From: Alkalihalobacterium elongatum
Lineage (GTDB): Bacteria; Bacillota; Bacilli; Bacillales; Bacillaceae_F
DNA length: 64,000 nucleotides
Reading direction: 5' to 3'
Assembly: GCF_019024285.1 (NCBI RefSeq)
Contig: NZ_WMKZ01000001.1
Coordinates: forward strand, 124,001 to 188,000
The notes below the pieces were generated by a model that made no database searches, was not told the origin of the DNA, and was given only the letters and a program-made list of their open reading frames with translations. Shown here piece after piece: positions 9,647-17,888 of the stretch. Each line of letters starts with the position of its first letter. Position 1 is the first letter of the stretch. The position numbers and the translations under genes were made by a program.

Positions 9647-9939
9647 GTTTCAATTATGTATTATAATTATTTCTTTGTTACTTAAAGCAATATTATCCTT
9701 TAGTCCTTCATAATTTTAACATAATTTTCATTGGGATCATTGGTGTCCATCAAATTGTCATTTTTCTCATTGAGGTAAAGTTCATGATGGGATGTAATAG
9801 AATATTGGATGAATGAGATACAACTTAGATAAGGATGTAGGAATCGAACAAGAATGGACATTTAATTAGTAGGTGAATATCTTATAGGGACCAATGGTTG
9901 AGCGTTTTACTAAATAGGAGATTAAAATCTATTGGGGGA

Positions 9940-10125
9940 GTCTCGCCCGATTGGTGGCAGCGGTGAAGGTTAATTAATCAGTGTAACACCCATTTTCCAG
10001 CGAAAATCCAGTTAATCGGAACAGCGCGGATTTTATCATGGCACTACAGTTTTATGGGGAAATGGCAATTATCAACTTCAGCAAGAGTTTTATCGGCGTA
10101 ACTTCAATTATATTTGGGGTTCCGC
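9940..10125. other. Hairpin-rich intergenic sequence, possible interspersed repeat
   Basis: The 480-bp gap between cgoX and the coiled-coil gene contains no convincing ORF. It holds nested dyads: ATTTTC-CAGC-GAAAAT near 9991 and AAAATCC...GGATTTT around 10003-10034, beside GC-richer stretches. This texture differs from the AT-rich spacers around it and suggests a repeated intergenic element or a decayed gene. Confidence 0.3.
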
Positions 10126-10129
10126 CGTA

Positions 10130-10504
10130 CTATTGTTGTGACAGACGTTCGATTTCCGACTCTACTTTAAAGACACGTTTATTTAGTGCCTGTATCTCTG
10201 AGTCACGTACATCCATCTTGTGGTTCATTTGCTTTAATAGAGCAACAACATCTTCTGTCTGGTCTTTCTCAATTCGTGCCAAAGTAGTGTCTATTCGATC
10301 AAACCTCTTATCCACTTGTTCAAATGTCTTATTTACTTGTTCAAATCTCTTATCTACTTGGTCAAACCTCTTATCCATATGCTCAAACCTGGTTTCTATT
10401 TGCTCAAATCTTATATCCATATGCTCAAGTCTGGTATTAGTGGATGTTTTGAACTCTACTAAATACCTCAATATTTCGTCCAGCTTGTTATTTATTTCAC
10501 TCAT
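10130..10504 (-). CDS. Coiled-coil protein built on heptad repeats, function unknown
   Basis: The 124-residue product is nearly all coiled coil. A core of seven-residue units of the type xMDKRFEQ/xVDKRFDQ (about residues 25-75) is followed by a second helix (ALLKQMNHKMDVRDSEIQALNKRVFKVESEIERL). AAAGGAGG at 8 nt fixes the ATG at 10504 rather than the GTG upstream. No signal peptide or membrane segment is visible. Proteins of this form often multimerise and can act as scaffolds or tail-fibre-like parts; no specific role is supported. Confidence 0.7.
   Translation of the reverse strand: MSEINNKLDEILRYLVEFKTSTNTRLEHMDIRFEQIETRFEHMDKRFDQVDKRFEQVNKTFEQVDKRFDRIDTTLARIEKDQTEDVVALLKQMNHKMDVRDSEIQALNKRVFKVESEIERLSQQ
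10299..10445. repeat. 21-bp tandem repeat inside the coiled-coil gene
   Basis: TCAAA-type units recur at 10299, 10320, 10341, 10362, 10383, 10404 and 10425, exactly 21 bp apart. Each codes for one heptad. Several adjacent units differ by only a few bases, which suggests growth by slippage. Confidence 0.85.
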
Positions 10505-10833
10505 CGTGTTCACCTCCTTTTTATTTTTTCTAGTCTTTATTATATCATGACGTATTGCGAAATGGTTTGTTACGTAACTATCTTAACAAAAGATTAAACT
10601 TGTCTTTTTATATTTTACTTGGGGCTCTTTTCTCAAAGCGCGTTTGGACACTTATTGGGTATACGTTATTACAGTTACTTATTTTTTCAGCATGATGCAA
10701 TATGTGAAACTTTACATATTTTTATTTTTTTACAGTGGTATATATTCGCTGATAGCATCCTAAATATCACTATAGACAAAAAAGGTGTGATTATGTTGTA
10801 CAAATATAATACAAATCTTCAAAGGAATGAGGG
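10505..10833. other. Intergenic, divergent promoters only
   Basis: This AT-rich spacer lies between two divergent genes. The open frame at 10619-10843 has no ribosome site and a composition unlike a protein. I see no structured RNA. Confidence 0.4.
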
Positions 10834-10839
10834 ATGCGA

Positions 10840-11403
10840 ATGAAGTCACTTGAACAGCTTCAAAGGGAATTATCGATTTCAACTGCAAAAGGTACACCTA
10901 TGCTGTATGCTGGAATTTTATTTTGGTTTTTTGCAGGGCTTTCCTATTTTTTTATCCCTGAAGATGTTAGGTATTGGGTGTATATTTATGGAGTTGGAAT
11001 CATCTTTCCATTAGGGATACTCATTTCGAAAATCCTAAAAAGAGATATGTTTGTTCACGACAATCCTCTATCTTCGCTAGCTGGGTTATTAGGTGCAATG
11101 CAAATTTTATTTATTCCCGTTGTTCTGATCTTTATTGCGAAAAATCCAGCAATCATCCCTTATGTGTTAGCTGTTTTAACAGGCGCTCACTTTTTACCTT
11201 TTTCCTGGGTTTATCAAACAAAATGGTATCTCATTCACTCCTTTGCGGTTATTGGTATTGCCCTCATCTCTTTTTATATTCCGAATGGACTGATGGTGTT
11301 TCTTCCGTTCGCATTAGTGATTGAGTATTCCATTATTACTTACCTTTTATCGTTAGAGGTTAAACGGTTTAAGGATGTGCAAGATACAACGCTACGTATC
11401 TGA
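10840..11403 (+). CDS. DUF7010-like integral membrane protein
   Basis: This 187-residue protein starts with a short amphipathic stretch (KSLEQLQRELSISTAKG) followed by about six hydrophobic helices, and is likely in the cytoplasmic membrane. The arrangement resembles the DUF7010 group of unknown function; that is recognition by pattern only. GAGGG six bases before the ATG at 10840 makes that start more likely than the ATG two codons upstream. A strong terminator follows. Confidence 0.7.
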   Translation: MKSLEQLQRELSISTAKGTPMLYAGILFWFFAGLSYFFIPEDVRYWVYIYGVGIIFPLGILISKILKRDMFVHDNPLSSLAGLLGAMQILFIPVVLIFIAKNPAIIPYVLAVLTGAHFLPFSWVYQTKWYLIHSFAVIGIALISFYIPNGLMVFLPFALVIEYSIITYLLSLEVKRFKDVQDTTLRI

Positions 11404-11420
11404 TAGGTACTGAAACCCTG

Positions 11421-11451
11421 TTAGGCATGGAGAGCAGTCCTCCATGCCTAA
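11421..11451 (+). terminator. Strong bidirectional terminator
   Basis: A perfect 12-bp stem TTAGGCATGGAG / CTCCATGCCTAA with a 7-nt loop lies between convergent genes. Confidence 0.85.
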
Positions 11452-11479
11452 TTTTATGCTTATAAAAATGTATCTGTGT

Positions 11480-12043
11480 TTAATATAATAAACTTTCTGC
11501 AATTCGAATGATTTCTGATTTCTCTACAGGATTATCTTCACCTGCTGTAATCGTGTAAGCAGTTCTAATCCCATTTTCCATTTTTACCGTAATAACGCTT
11601 CTTGAACTGTCTTCGATGTAAAAGGCTTCCGTATCACCATTTAACATAATTTTGTCCACGTATGCGTCATTTGAAACAAAATGTTTTAATCCTTTAAAAA
11701 ACTTAACTTCATAGTGTAACGTATCAGTACCATTCGAAAGCGTTACTTGAAAATCCGACGGTTTATCCATATATTGATCTTCGATTTGACCTGTTTTAAA
11801 CAATACTTTTTGTTGTGTATGTTCACCCTCATTAATAAAAGATTGTAATGTTGCATCCCAATTATCTGTAAATGTTAGCATGCTAAAGGTTCCTTCAGAA
11901 AATGTGTATTGATTTTCATATGTTCTAGGAATATTAATATGTCCAGGAAAGTTATATTTGTTTAGAGTAGCTACGAAATGATCATAATTGTTAAATGTTT
12001 TTTGTTTTACAACCTCAATCATCTCTTGATTTGGGTTGAGCAT
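11480..12043 (-). pseudogene. C-terminal remnant of an anti-sigma-like protein (DUF4367 type)
   Basis: The 187 residues correspond to the extracytoplasmic beta domain of sporulation/anti-sigma-type DUF4367 proteins (FVATLNKYNFPGHINIP... and TAYTITAGEDNPVEKSEIIRIAESL). There is no N-terminal zinc-binding anti-sigma domain and no membrane helix, which such proteins need. No ribosome site precedes the first ATG. The open frame runs back through ...YSLPKQQHQYDP into sequence that codes for the sigma factor in another frame. I infer that a deletion joined this end to the truncated sigma gene. Confidence 0.65.
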
Positions 12044-12047
12044 TGGA

Positions 12048-12371
12048 TCATATTGGTGTTGTTGTTTCGGTAGGGAGTAAATGAATTAACTTTGAAAACA
12101 TTTGCGATTTACGCTTTTTATTTATGCAATGATGATAAGCGATTTTGTATAGCCAAGCAGAAAACGAGCTACCGTATTCATAAGTATGGAGGTTTTGATA
12201 GCTTTTAAAAAACACATCTTGCGTTGCATCTTCTGCATCTTGTTTATTTCGTAAAAATCGATAGCAGTAACTAAAGATTTGCTTTTGATATCTTTGAATA
12301 ATCTCTTCATATAGATTAGTTTCTTTATAATACACGATATTAAAAACAATTTCATCAATTGGAGTCTCCAT
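12048..12371 (-). pseudogene. Truncated ECF sigma factor (region 2 only)
   Basis: The 107-residue product has a clear sigma region 2 (EIIQRYQKQIFSYCYRFLRNKQDAEDATQDVFFKSYQNL...FSAWLYKIAYHHCINKKRK). It stops after LLPTETTTPI, so region 4, which reads the -35 element, is missing; intact ECF sigmas are about 160-190 residues. GAGGTG precedes the start. The next frame, 4 nt on, is the tail of an anti-sigma-like protein. Both genes thus look like remains of one internal deletion. A region-2-only protein could still bind core polymerase, but promoter-specific activity is unlikely. Confidence 0.75.
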
Positions 12372-12392
12372 AATTTACACCTCATTTACTTG

Positions 12393-12429
12393 CCATGTAC
12401 ATGGTCAAGCAGTTGTTAATCATGATTAA
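12393..12429. promoter_or_regulatory. Two perfect palindromes upstream of the truncated sigma gene
   Basis: CCATGTACATGG (12393-12404) and TTAATCATGATTAA (12416-12429) lie 22-58 bp upstream of the start, where a promoter or operator would sit. No partner is known. Confidence 0.35.
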
Positions 12430-12619
12430 AAAAACTACGTAGCCCCCTTTCTTCGCTTTCAATATGTATAACAATCGAGACATTTAAAAAGGGACATTTT
12501 TTCAAATTATCTTCTACTAATTAGACGCCTATTTTAATGAGACGTTTCAATAAACAAACTGGGTCAACATATCATAAAAAAAATTGAGACTTTGTTAGCC
12601 ATATAAAAAAGTTTATATT

Positions 12620-12643
12620 TTGGCAACAACTTGGTAGTACAAT
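12620..12643 (+). promoter_or_regulatory. TTGGCAA repeat promoter of the two-component system
   Basis: TTGGCAACA at 12620 and a degenerate TTGGTAGTA at 12631 (11 bp on) precede TACAAT at 12638. The TTGGCA-to-TACAAT distance of 18 bp (start to start) is the same as in front of the downstream lipoprotein gene. This suggests binding by the response regulator encoded here (autoregulation). Confidence 0.5.
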
Positions 12644-12682
12644 AGAGTGTGGACGACCGATCTCTAAGAAGGAGTAACGCTT

Positions 12683-13378
12683 ATGACAGAAACAAAGAGA
12701 ATTCTTGTAATTGAAGACGATGAATCGATTTCAGATATTATTTCTTACTCGCTACGGAAAGAAGGCTTTTTCGTACAGTGTGCGTTTACTGGCAAAGATG
12801 CGTATAGCTTGATGGAGAATATGCAACCGAACTTAATCTTGTTGGATGTTATGCTTCCAGACACTAATGGCTTTGATATCTGTAAAAAAACAGTTCAGGA
12901 CTTCCCTCATATTCCGATTATTATGCTGACGGCTCGGAATGACATTATCGATAAAATCTTAGGTCTAGAGCTTGGTGCAGATGATTATATTACAAAACCA
13001 TTTGACATACGCGAGCTGCTAACCCGTGTAAAAGTTGCGCTGCGACGGGTTCATAGTCTAACAACTACTGAAACATTTATTAAAATTAATGAGTACATAA
13101 AAATTGACTCTTCCTCACGTACCGTCTACAAAGGAAACGAAGAGGTGAAGATTAAACCAAAGGAATATGAACTTCTTCTCCTTTTGGCTGAGCATAAAAA
13201 CCGTGTCTTTTCACGAGAAGAAATATTGAATTATGTTTGGGATATAAACTATGACGGTGACTTCAGGACCGTTGATGTCCATGTACAAAGACTTCGAAAA
13301 AAACTAGATATCGAATCTCTTTCGTCGATCATTGAAACGGTATTTGGGATTGGCTATAAAATGAAAGGGTTGCAATAA
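12683..13378 (+). CDS. OmpR-family response regulator
   Basis: The receiver domain (residues 1-118; EDDE acidic cluster, phospho-Asp in LILLDVMLP, Lys in TKPFD) and the OmpR winged helix (about 135-228, ending in TVFGIGYKM) are complete at 231 residues. AAGGAG precedes the ATG. The stop overlaps the kinase start (TAATG). TTGGCAA-type direct repeats stand at its own promoter and before the lipoprotein behind the kinase, so it probably controls both. The stimulus is unknown. Confidence 0.9.
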   Translation: MTETKRILVIEDDESISDIISYSLRKEGFFVQCAFTGKDAYSLMENMQPNLILLDVMLPDTNGFDICKKTVQDFPHIPIIMLTARNDIIDKILGLELGADDYITKPFDIRELLTRVKVALRRVHSLTTTETFIKINEYIKIDSSSRTVYKGNEEVKIKPKEYELLLLLAEHKNRVFSREEILNYVWDINYDGDFRTVDVHVQRLRKKLDIESLSSIIETVFGIGYKMKGLQ

Positions 13379-14853
13379 TGAACAGGAAATGGAATATTCA
13401 AAGAAAGTTTTCCGTCGGATTTTTATTAATTTTTTCTATCTCACTTCTACTACTTAATATTTTTATTAGTAATATGCTAAACAAAAACAGTGAAAACATC
13501 ATCCGAGCGGAAATGGAAAACATGCAACAGTATTCAAGGGAATATATCAAGCAGCATCTATTATTAAAGAATTTATCAGGAGATGTATTTGCGGATTCAG
13601 GAAATATACTGGTACAAGAGTTAAGTGAAAATCTCCGGACTAATGTTACTCTTTACGATCAAGAGGGTATTTTTCTATATGAAACGATTGGTGGTAAGGA
13701 ATATACTATCGTTAATTCAAAACCTAGTAAGCTACTAGAAGAAAGCAGCGATCATGACTTAGCATTGGCACTAGACAATAAAGCCGCTTATACCATCAAT
13801 AAAATGGGAAACGATTGGATTGTCAACTTCTCCTACCCTTTATATATTAACGGCGAACATTACGGAATTATTCGTTTAACTAAAGATTATTCTACTTTAT
13901 TTCTTTCCAATCAAAAAGTTCTAACGAGCCTTACCCTCTTTACTCTGGTGCTCTTTATAGTGATCTTTCTGTTTTCATACATACTGTCACGAAAAATCAC
14001 GAAACCACTCTCGAAAGTAACCGAAGCGTTCTCCGAAGTGGCTCAAGGTCAGTTCAATACAAAGCTACAAATTAACACGGGAGATGAAATCGAAGAGCTA
14101 AATGATCGCTTTCATGAGATGAAGGATCAAATTAAAGAACAAATTGCTGTCATTACTGCGGAAAAAGAGAAGGTCGAGAAACTAGAAAAAACGAGACGTG
14201 AGTTTTTTAACAATGTAACACACGAATTAAAAACACCTTTAACAACGATATCTGGCTACTCACAGATATTATCAGATGAAGATTTTAACGATCCTACCTT
14301 CTTAAAAAAAGCTGCCGAGCGAATCAAAAAAGAAAGTGACCGACTCCATCAAATGGTCGTTGAAGTAATTGAATTATCAAAGCAAACCGTCTATGAAATG
14401 AAGATGTTAGATGTCGCTCAAATCACGAAGCAACTATGTGAAGATATGCAAATGAAGGCTACTAAGTACAATATGACAATTACTTGCAAGAGTAAACAGC
14501 CTGTTTTCGTTAAAGGTGTAGAAAACCGATTTTTAGAGGTCATTATTAATCTACTAGATAATGCTATTAAATATGGTGAAAATCATTCTACGATTATAGT
14601 AAACTCTTTTCAAAAATCAACGGATGCGTTCATTCAAGTATCCAACACTTGTGAAAGTTTTAATTCTTCTATTTTAGATAATGCTTTTGATCCGTTTTAC
14701 CGTGGTAGTAAGACAACGAAAGAAGAAAAAGGTAGTTCTGGCCTAGGATTATATATCTGTAAGCAAATCATTGAAGAGCATGGTGGAAGCATTTCGATAG
14801 AAGAACAAAACGGTGTCATTACATTTACCATCTCCCTCCCACTTTGGCAATAA
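13378..14853 (+). CDS. Sensor histidine kinase with extracytoplasmic domain and HAMP
   Basis: The 491-residue kinase has a membrane helix at about 13-31, an external sensor domain (32-178), a second helix (about 180-202), HAMP (203-255), a HisKA box (FNNVTHELKTPL) and an HATPase domain (N box LLDNAIKYGE; G2 box GSSGLGLYIC). It is orthodox and co-transcribed with the regulator. The last codons contain the first of three TTGGCAATA repeats serving the next gene. The sensor resembles the double-Cache/PAS-like kind; the ligand is unknown. Confidence 0.9.
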   Translation: MNRKWNIQRKFSVGFLLIFSISLLLLNIFISNMLNKNSENIIRAEMENMQQYSREYIKQHLLLKNLSGDVFADSGNILVQELSENLRTNVTLYDQEGIFLYETIGGKEYTIVNSKPSKLLEESSDHDLALALDNKAAYTINKMGNDWIVNFSYPLYINGEHYGIIRLTKDYSTLFLSNQKVLTSLTLFTLVLFIVIFLFSYILSRKITKPLSKVTEAFSEVAQGQFNTKLQINTGDEIEELNDRFHEMKDQIKEQIAVITAEKEKVEKLEKTRREFFNNVTHELKTPLTTISGYSQILSDEDFNDPTFLKKAAERIKKESDRLHQMVVEVIELSKQTVYEMKMLDVAQITKQLCEDMQMKATKYNMTITCKSKQPVFVKGVENRFLEVIINLLDNAIKYGENHSTIIVNSFQKSTDAFIQVSNTCESFNSSILDNAFDPFYRGSKTTKEEKGSSGLGLYICKQIIEEHGGSISIEEQNGVITFTISLPLWQ

Positions 14854-14899
14854 CTTGGCAATATATTCACTAATTTTGGCAATATCCTTTTTGTACAAT
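14844..14899 (+). promoter_or_regulatory. Three TTGGCAATA repeats and TACAAT box before the lipoprotein
   Basis: TTGGCAATA occurs at 14844, 14855 and 14876: spacings of 11 and 21 bp put all copies on one face of the helix. TACAAT at 14894 is 18 bp after the last copy, the same geometry as the regulator's own promoter. The first copy overlaps the kinase stop codon. Confidence 0.55.
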
Positions 14900-14931
14900 C
14901 AGTTTGTAAAACAAAAGAGGAGGTAATTGAA

Positions 14932-16080
14932 ATGAAACTAGTCAACGGAATTTTAGGTGTAACAATAGCCGTATCAGTACTAACAGGGTGCAACACACAA
15001 GGTAATGTTCAAGGGGAAGGTAAAACAGTTATAGTCAGTGAAGATGTCATACTTGAAAGTATCATTTCTGATGCTAAGGTTGCTGTTTCACAACCAGAAC
15101 AAATCGCATTAAAAGAGGAGGTTACGTACGGAGAATTATTGAAAATTGAAAGTGAAAAACTTTACTTCACAAGGGAAAATTCACTTTACTCTACTAGCTT
15201 AGACCATGGAAAATCTACTTTAATTGAACATATTGCTGCCAGACATCTGTCTAGAAATGGTGAAAAAGCATTGAGTGTGGAAAATAATCATGTTTATGTA
15301 TTCACACTTGAAACTGGAGAAAAGAAAAAATTAGCTGAATTAGAAGAAAATCATGGTGATGTTGGGTTTGCGGATCCAGAAGGTAAATATATTTTTTTCT
15401 ATGAATTTTCAGAATCAAATTTAGTATTAATCAACACAGCTACTAATGAAAAAACACTATATAACTTTAATGAACTATTTGATAGCCCAAAGAATTTTTC
15501 TTTTCCAGGTGGAATGATCCATCATAACGCTGTCTACCTAGCAACTCATATCCAAGATGAAGGTACTGCATTATATAAACTATCTGATGATCACAAAGTT
15601 GAAAAAATGATTACCCTTAAGAGTATAAATGACAATATATTCGATTTTGAATTTATCCATGACGACTTGCTCGTTTTTAATGGGGTCTATGATGAAGAAC
15701 CAGGTATATTCTTTTTTGATTTGAAAAAAGGAGAAGTAAACAAGGTCGTTTCAGGCGGTACTAGTTCTGAAGGAACTTGGGTCCCATCTTACAGCATTTC
15801 TCCAGATGGAACGAAGATGCTTTTCAATACAATTCTTCATAAAGGAAATCAGTTTCTAGATAATGTCTTTATTGCCTCAATCGATAACAATCAATTATCA
15901 AAGAGTATTCAGATCATTCAAAACGGAGATCTTCCAGCTGTTATTAAAATTCTAGCTCACTGGAACGAAGACTCTACAGCGTTTTATATTCCACGTTCAG
16001 ACAGTAATGAAAGAAGCTACAGTGACTTGAAAATTAACTACATTTCCGTTTACGAGTTAGATAAGATTAAAACAGAATAA
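14932..16080 (+). CDS. Lipoprotein with TolB/WD40-like beta-propeller
   Basis: The 382-residue precursor has a lipobox (VLTGC, Cys22), so it is anchored outside the membrane. Repeated blade-like segments (LYSTSLDHGKSTLIEHI, VYVFTLETGEKKKLAELE, IFFFDLKKGEVNKVV, YSISPDGTKMLFN) indicate a beta-propeller of the TolB/DPP-IV-N type. AGAGGAGG precedes the start. It lies directly behind the two-component genes with its own repeat-bearing promoter, so it may be the main target, or an accessory sensor for the kinase. Its ligand is unknown. Confidence 0.75.
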   Translation: MKLVNGILGVTIAVSVLTGCNTQGNVQGEGKTVIVSEDVILESIISDAKVAVSQPEQIALKEEVTYGELLKIESEKLYFTRENSLYSTSLDHGKSTLIEHIAARHLSRNGEKALSVENNHVYVFTLETGEKKKLAELEENHGDVGFADPEGKYIFFYEFSESNLVLINTATNEKTLYNFNELFDSPKNFSFPGGMIHHNAVYLATHIQDEGTALYKLSDDHKVEKMITLKSINDNIFDFEFIHDDLLVFNGVYDEEPGIFFFDLKKGEVNKVVSGGTSSEGTWVPSYSISPDGTKMLFNTILHKGNQFLDNVFIASIDNNQLSKSIQIIQNGDLPAVIKILAHWNEDSTAFYIPRSDSNERSYSDLKINYISVYELDKIKTE

Positions 16081-16094
16081 TATTGACAAAGGAA

Positions 16095-16136
16095 GAACGA
16101 GCATTAGAGATTTCTACGCTCGTTCTTTAAGTTTTT
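16095..16136 (+). terminator. Terminator of the two-component/lipoprotein unit
   Basis: The perfect 8-bp stem GAACGAGC / GCTCGTTC is followed by TTTAAGTTTTT. Confidence 0.75.
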
Positions 16137-16178
16137 AATTAAAAATCTATTTAAGGCTAGAAAACAAATATATTTACG

Positions 16179-17888
16179 TTAACCAGTTCGATCCCATTTT
16201 CCTTCTTTCCTTAATCCATCCACTATCTCTATGGCGACTTCTCTTAGTTTGACCTTGTCTACTTTTGCCACCCTAGTAAGAGGAAATTCTTCATCGGACG
16301 GCCAAATTTTAATATATTGTGGTCGCTTATAAGAAGCAATTTCTTTGCAAAATTCTTGGAGTTCTTGTTCTGTTACGGTCTCTCCTATTTTTGGTTTTAC
16401 AAAAGCAAAAATCCCTTCATCAAACAATTCATGTGGCACACCAACAACTTCAGTTACAGCAACTTTCGGATGACTGCTAATGAAATTTTGTACCTCATCA
16501 GGAAAAACATTATATCCTTTTTGTTTAATGACAAACTTTCTTCGTCCTTTTAAAAACAAAGCACGATAATCTCCCTTATCCTCAAAATAGCCGAGATCTC
16601 CCGTATAAAGAATTCCTTCTTTCGATACCGCTTTTGCAGTTTCTTCTGGTTGATTATAGTAGCCTGGGAATACAATTGGCGGATGATAACATATTTCACC
16701 GACTTCCCCGTCCCTCACTTCATCCCCAGCCGTACCATCTTCCTTCATTGGATGCCGTATTGAAACTTCAGCCAGGTCTGGGAAACTTCGGCCAACTTGA
16801 CCTGCCATTTCCTCAATCGATATTCCTTCAGGTGTAAATGTGGCAAAACCAGCATTTTCAGTCATTCCGAGACCACAACCAAATTTAGGCGCCATTTGTG
16901 AAAGCCTTTTCAAAAATTTAGTATCCACAGCTGATCCCGCATAAATGGCAAATTCTAGGCTATTAAAATCATATTGATCGTAATTAGGCAAATCCCAAAT
17001 CATTCGATACTGTGTTGGGATCATCCCTATTGCAGTTGCTTTGTATTTATCAATAGCTTCCGCTGTTAATTTCGGGTCAAATATGCGCAACATTAAGGCG
17101 GTTCCACCTAGATAAAACGTTGTCATAGGCCCTTCTGTCGTACCTCCAACATGACTTGGGGGTAAATTTACGACGAATTTAAAGTGTTTATCACTATTTT
17201 TAGCATTCATTCCTCTAGCTAGTACTTCATTTTGAACGATGATATTTTCGTGAGTGAGTAAGGCAGGTTTTGGTGCGCCAGTAGTTCCTGTAGTGTAAAT
17301 AATCATAGTTGGGGTTTTGGAGTCTATTTGTTTGTATGCTTCTTTTAATTTATTGTTGAAAAGATCTTTTATCTTTAGAGAAATTAGTTTTTTCTTGTCC
17401 ATCAATTCTGTAATCGAAATAGCTCCAGCTAAAATGTCACCAGGCTTCGGATCAGGGGTAAATTGAACAAAATGTTCAACATAAGGACACCCTCTTTGAA
17501 CAGCTTCCCCTACTTCGCGAAAGTCACGATTGGGTGTATTTCCTAAAAAGAAAAAGGCTTTCGGTTTTATCTTTTCTAAGTCTCTAACAACTTCTTGGTT
17601 TTGTAAACGAGGATCTAAAGGAGCAATAATAGCACCTATCTTAAAACAACCATACATGAGGGCCAAATGTTCAGGAAACGTAACTAACATCGTTGCAACT
17701 CGGTCACCTTTTTTAATACCCATATCAAGTAGTCGTAGCGCGAAAAAATCAATCAACGTAGAAAACTTTTTATACGTAACGGACTTCCCATCCTCAACCT
17801 GAACCATTGCGGCTACATCTGGCTTTTCTACAGCCCATTTTTCAATATAAGAATTTAGTAGAGGAAGCTTCCAATCAGTTGTACTCAT
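16179..17888 (-). CDS. Class I adenylate-forming enzyme (acyl-CoA synthetase)
   Basis: The 569-residue enzyme activates a carboxylic acid as acyl-AMP and then acyl-CoA. The AMP-binding P-loop is YTTGTTGAPKPALLTH (about residue 200). The hinge region is YTGDLGYFEDKGDYRALFLKGRRKFVIKQKGYNVFPDEV, and the C-terminal catalytic Lys lies in LTRVAKVDKVKL. I prefer the second ATG (MSTTDW), better spaced from AAAGG; it overlaps the hotdog stop region. It sits behind a TetR regulator and a hotdog hydratase, so a fatty- or branched-acid substrate is likely. The substrate cannot be read. Confidence 0.85.
   Translation of the reverse strand: MSTTDWKLPLLNSYIEKWAVEKPDVAAMVQVEDGKSVTYKKFSTLIDFFALRLLDMGIKKGDRVATMLVTFPEHLALMYGCFKIGAIIAPLDPRLQNQEVVRDLEKIKPKAFFFLGNTPNRDFREVGEAVQRGCPYVEHFVQFTPDPKPGDILAGAISITELMDKKKLISLKIKDLFNNKLKEAYKQIDSKTPTMIIYTTGTTGAPKPALLTHENIIVQNEVLARGMNAKNSDKHFKFVVNLPPSHVGGTTEGPMTTFYLGGTALMLRIFDPKLTAEAIDKYKATAIGMIPTQYRMIWDLPNYDQYDFNSLEFAIYAGSAVDTKFLKRLSQMAPKFGCGLGMTENAGFATFTPEGISIEEMAGQVGRSFPDLAEVSIRHPMKEDGTAGDEVRDGEVGEICYHPPIVFPGYYNQPEETAKAVSKEGILYTGDLGYFEDKGDYRALFLKGRRKFVIKQKGYNVFPDEVQNFISSHPKVAVTEVVGVPHELFDEGIFAFVKPKIGETVTEQELQEFCKEIASYKRPQYIKIWPSDEEFPLTRVAKVDKVKLREVAIEIVDGLRKEGKWDRTG

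Noticed and set aside
10038-10550. 170-codon plus-strand frame with Ser/Asn/Leu repeats
   Set aside because: It is the opposite-strand shadow of the 21-bp repeat in the coiled-coil gene; no ribosome site and an odd composition.
10619-10843. 74-codon plus-strand frame before the DUF7010-like gene
   Set aside because: No ribosome site; aromatic-rich chance composition; overlaps the real gene's start region.
12122-12385. 87-codon minus-strand frame overlapping the truncated sigma gene
   Set aside because: Shifted frame of the sigma coding region without a ribosome site; the sigma frame has recognisable region 2.
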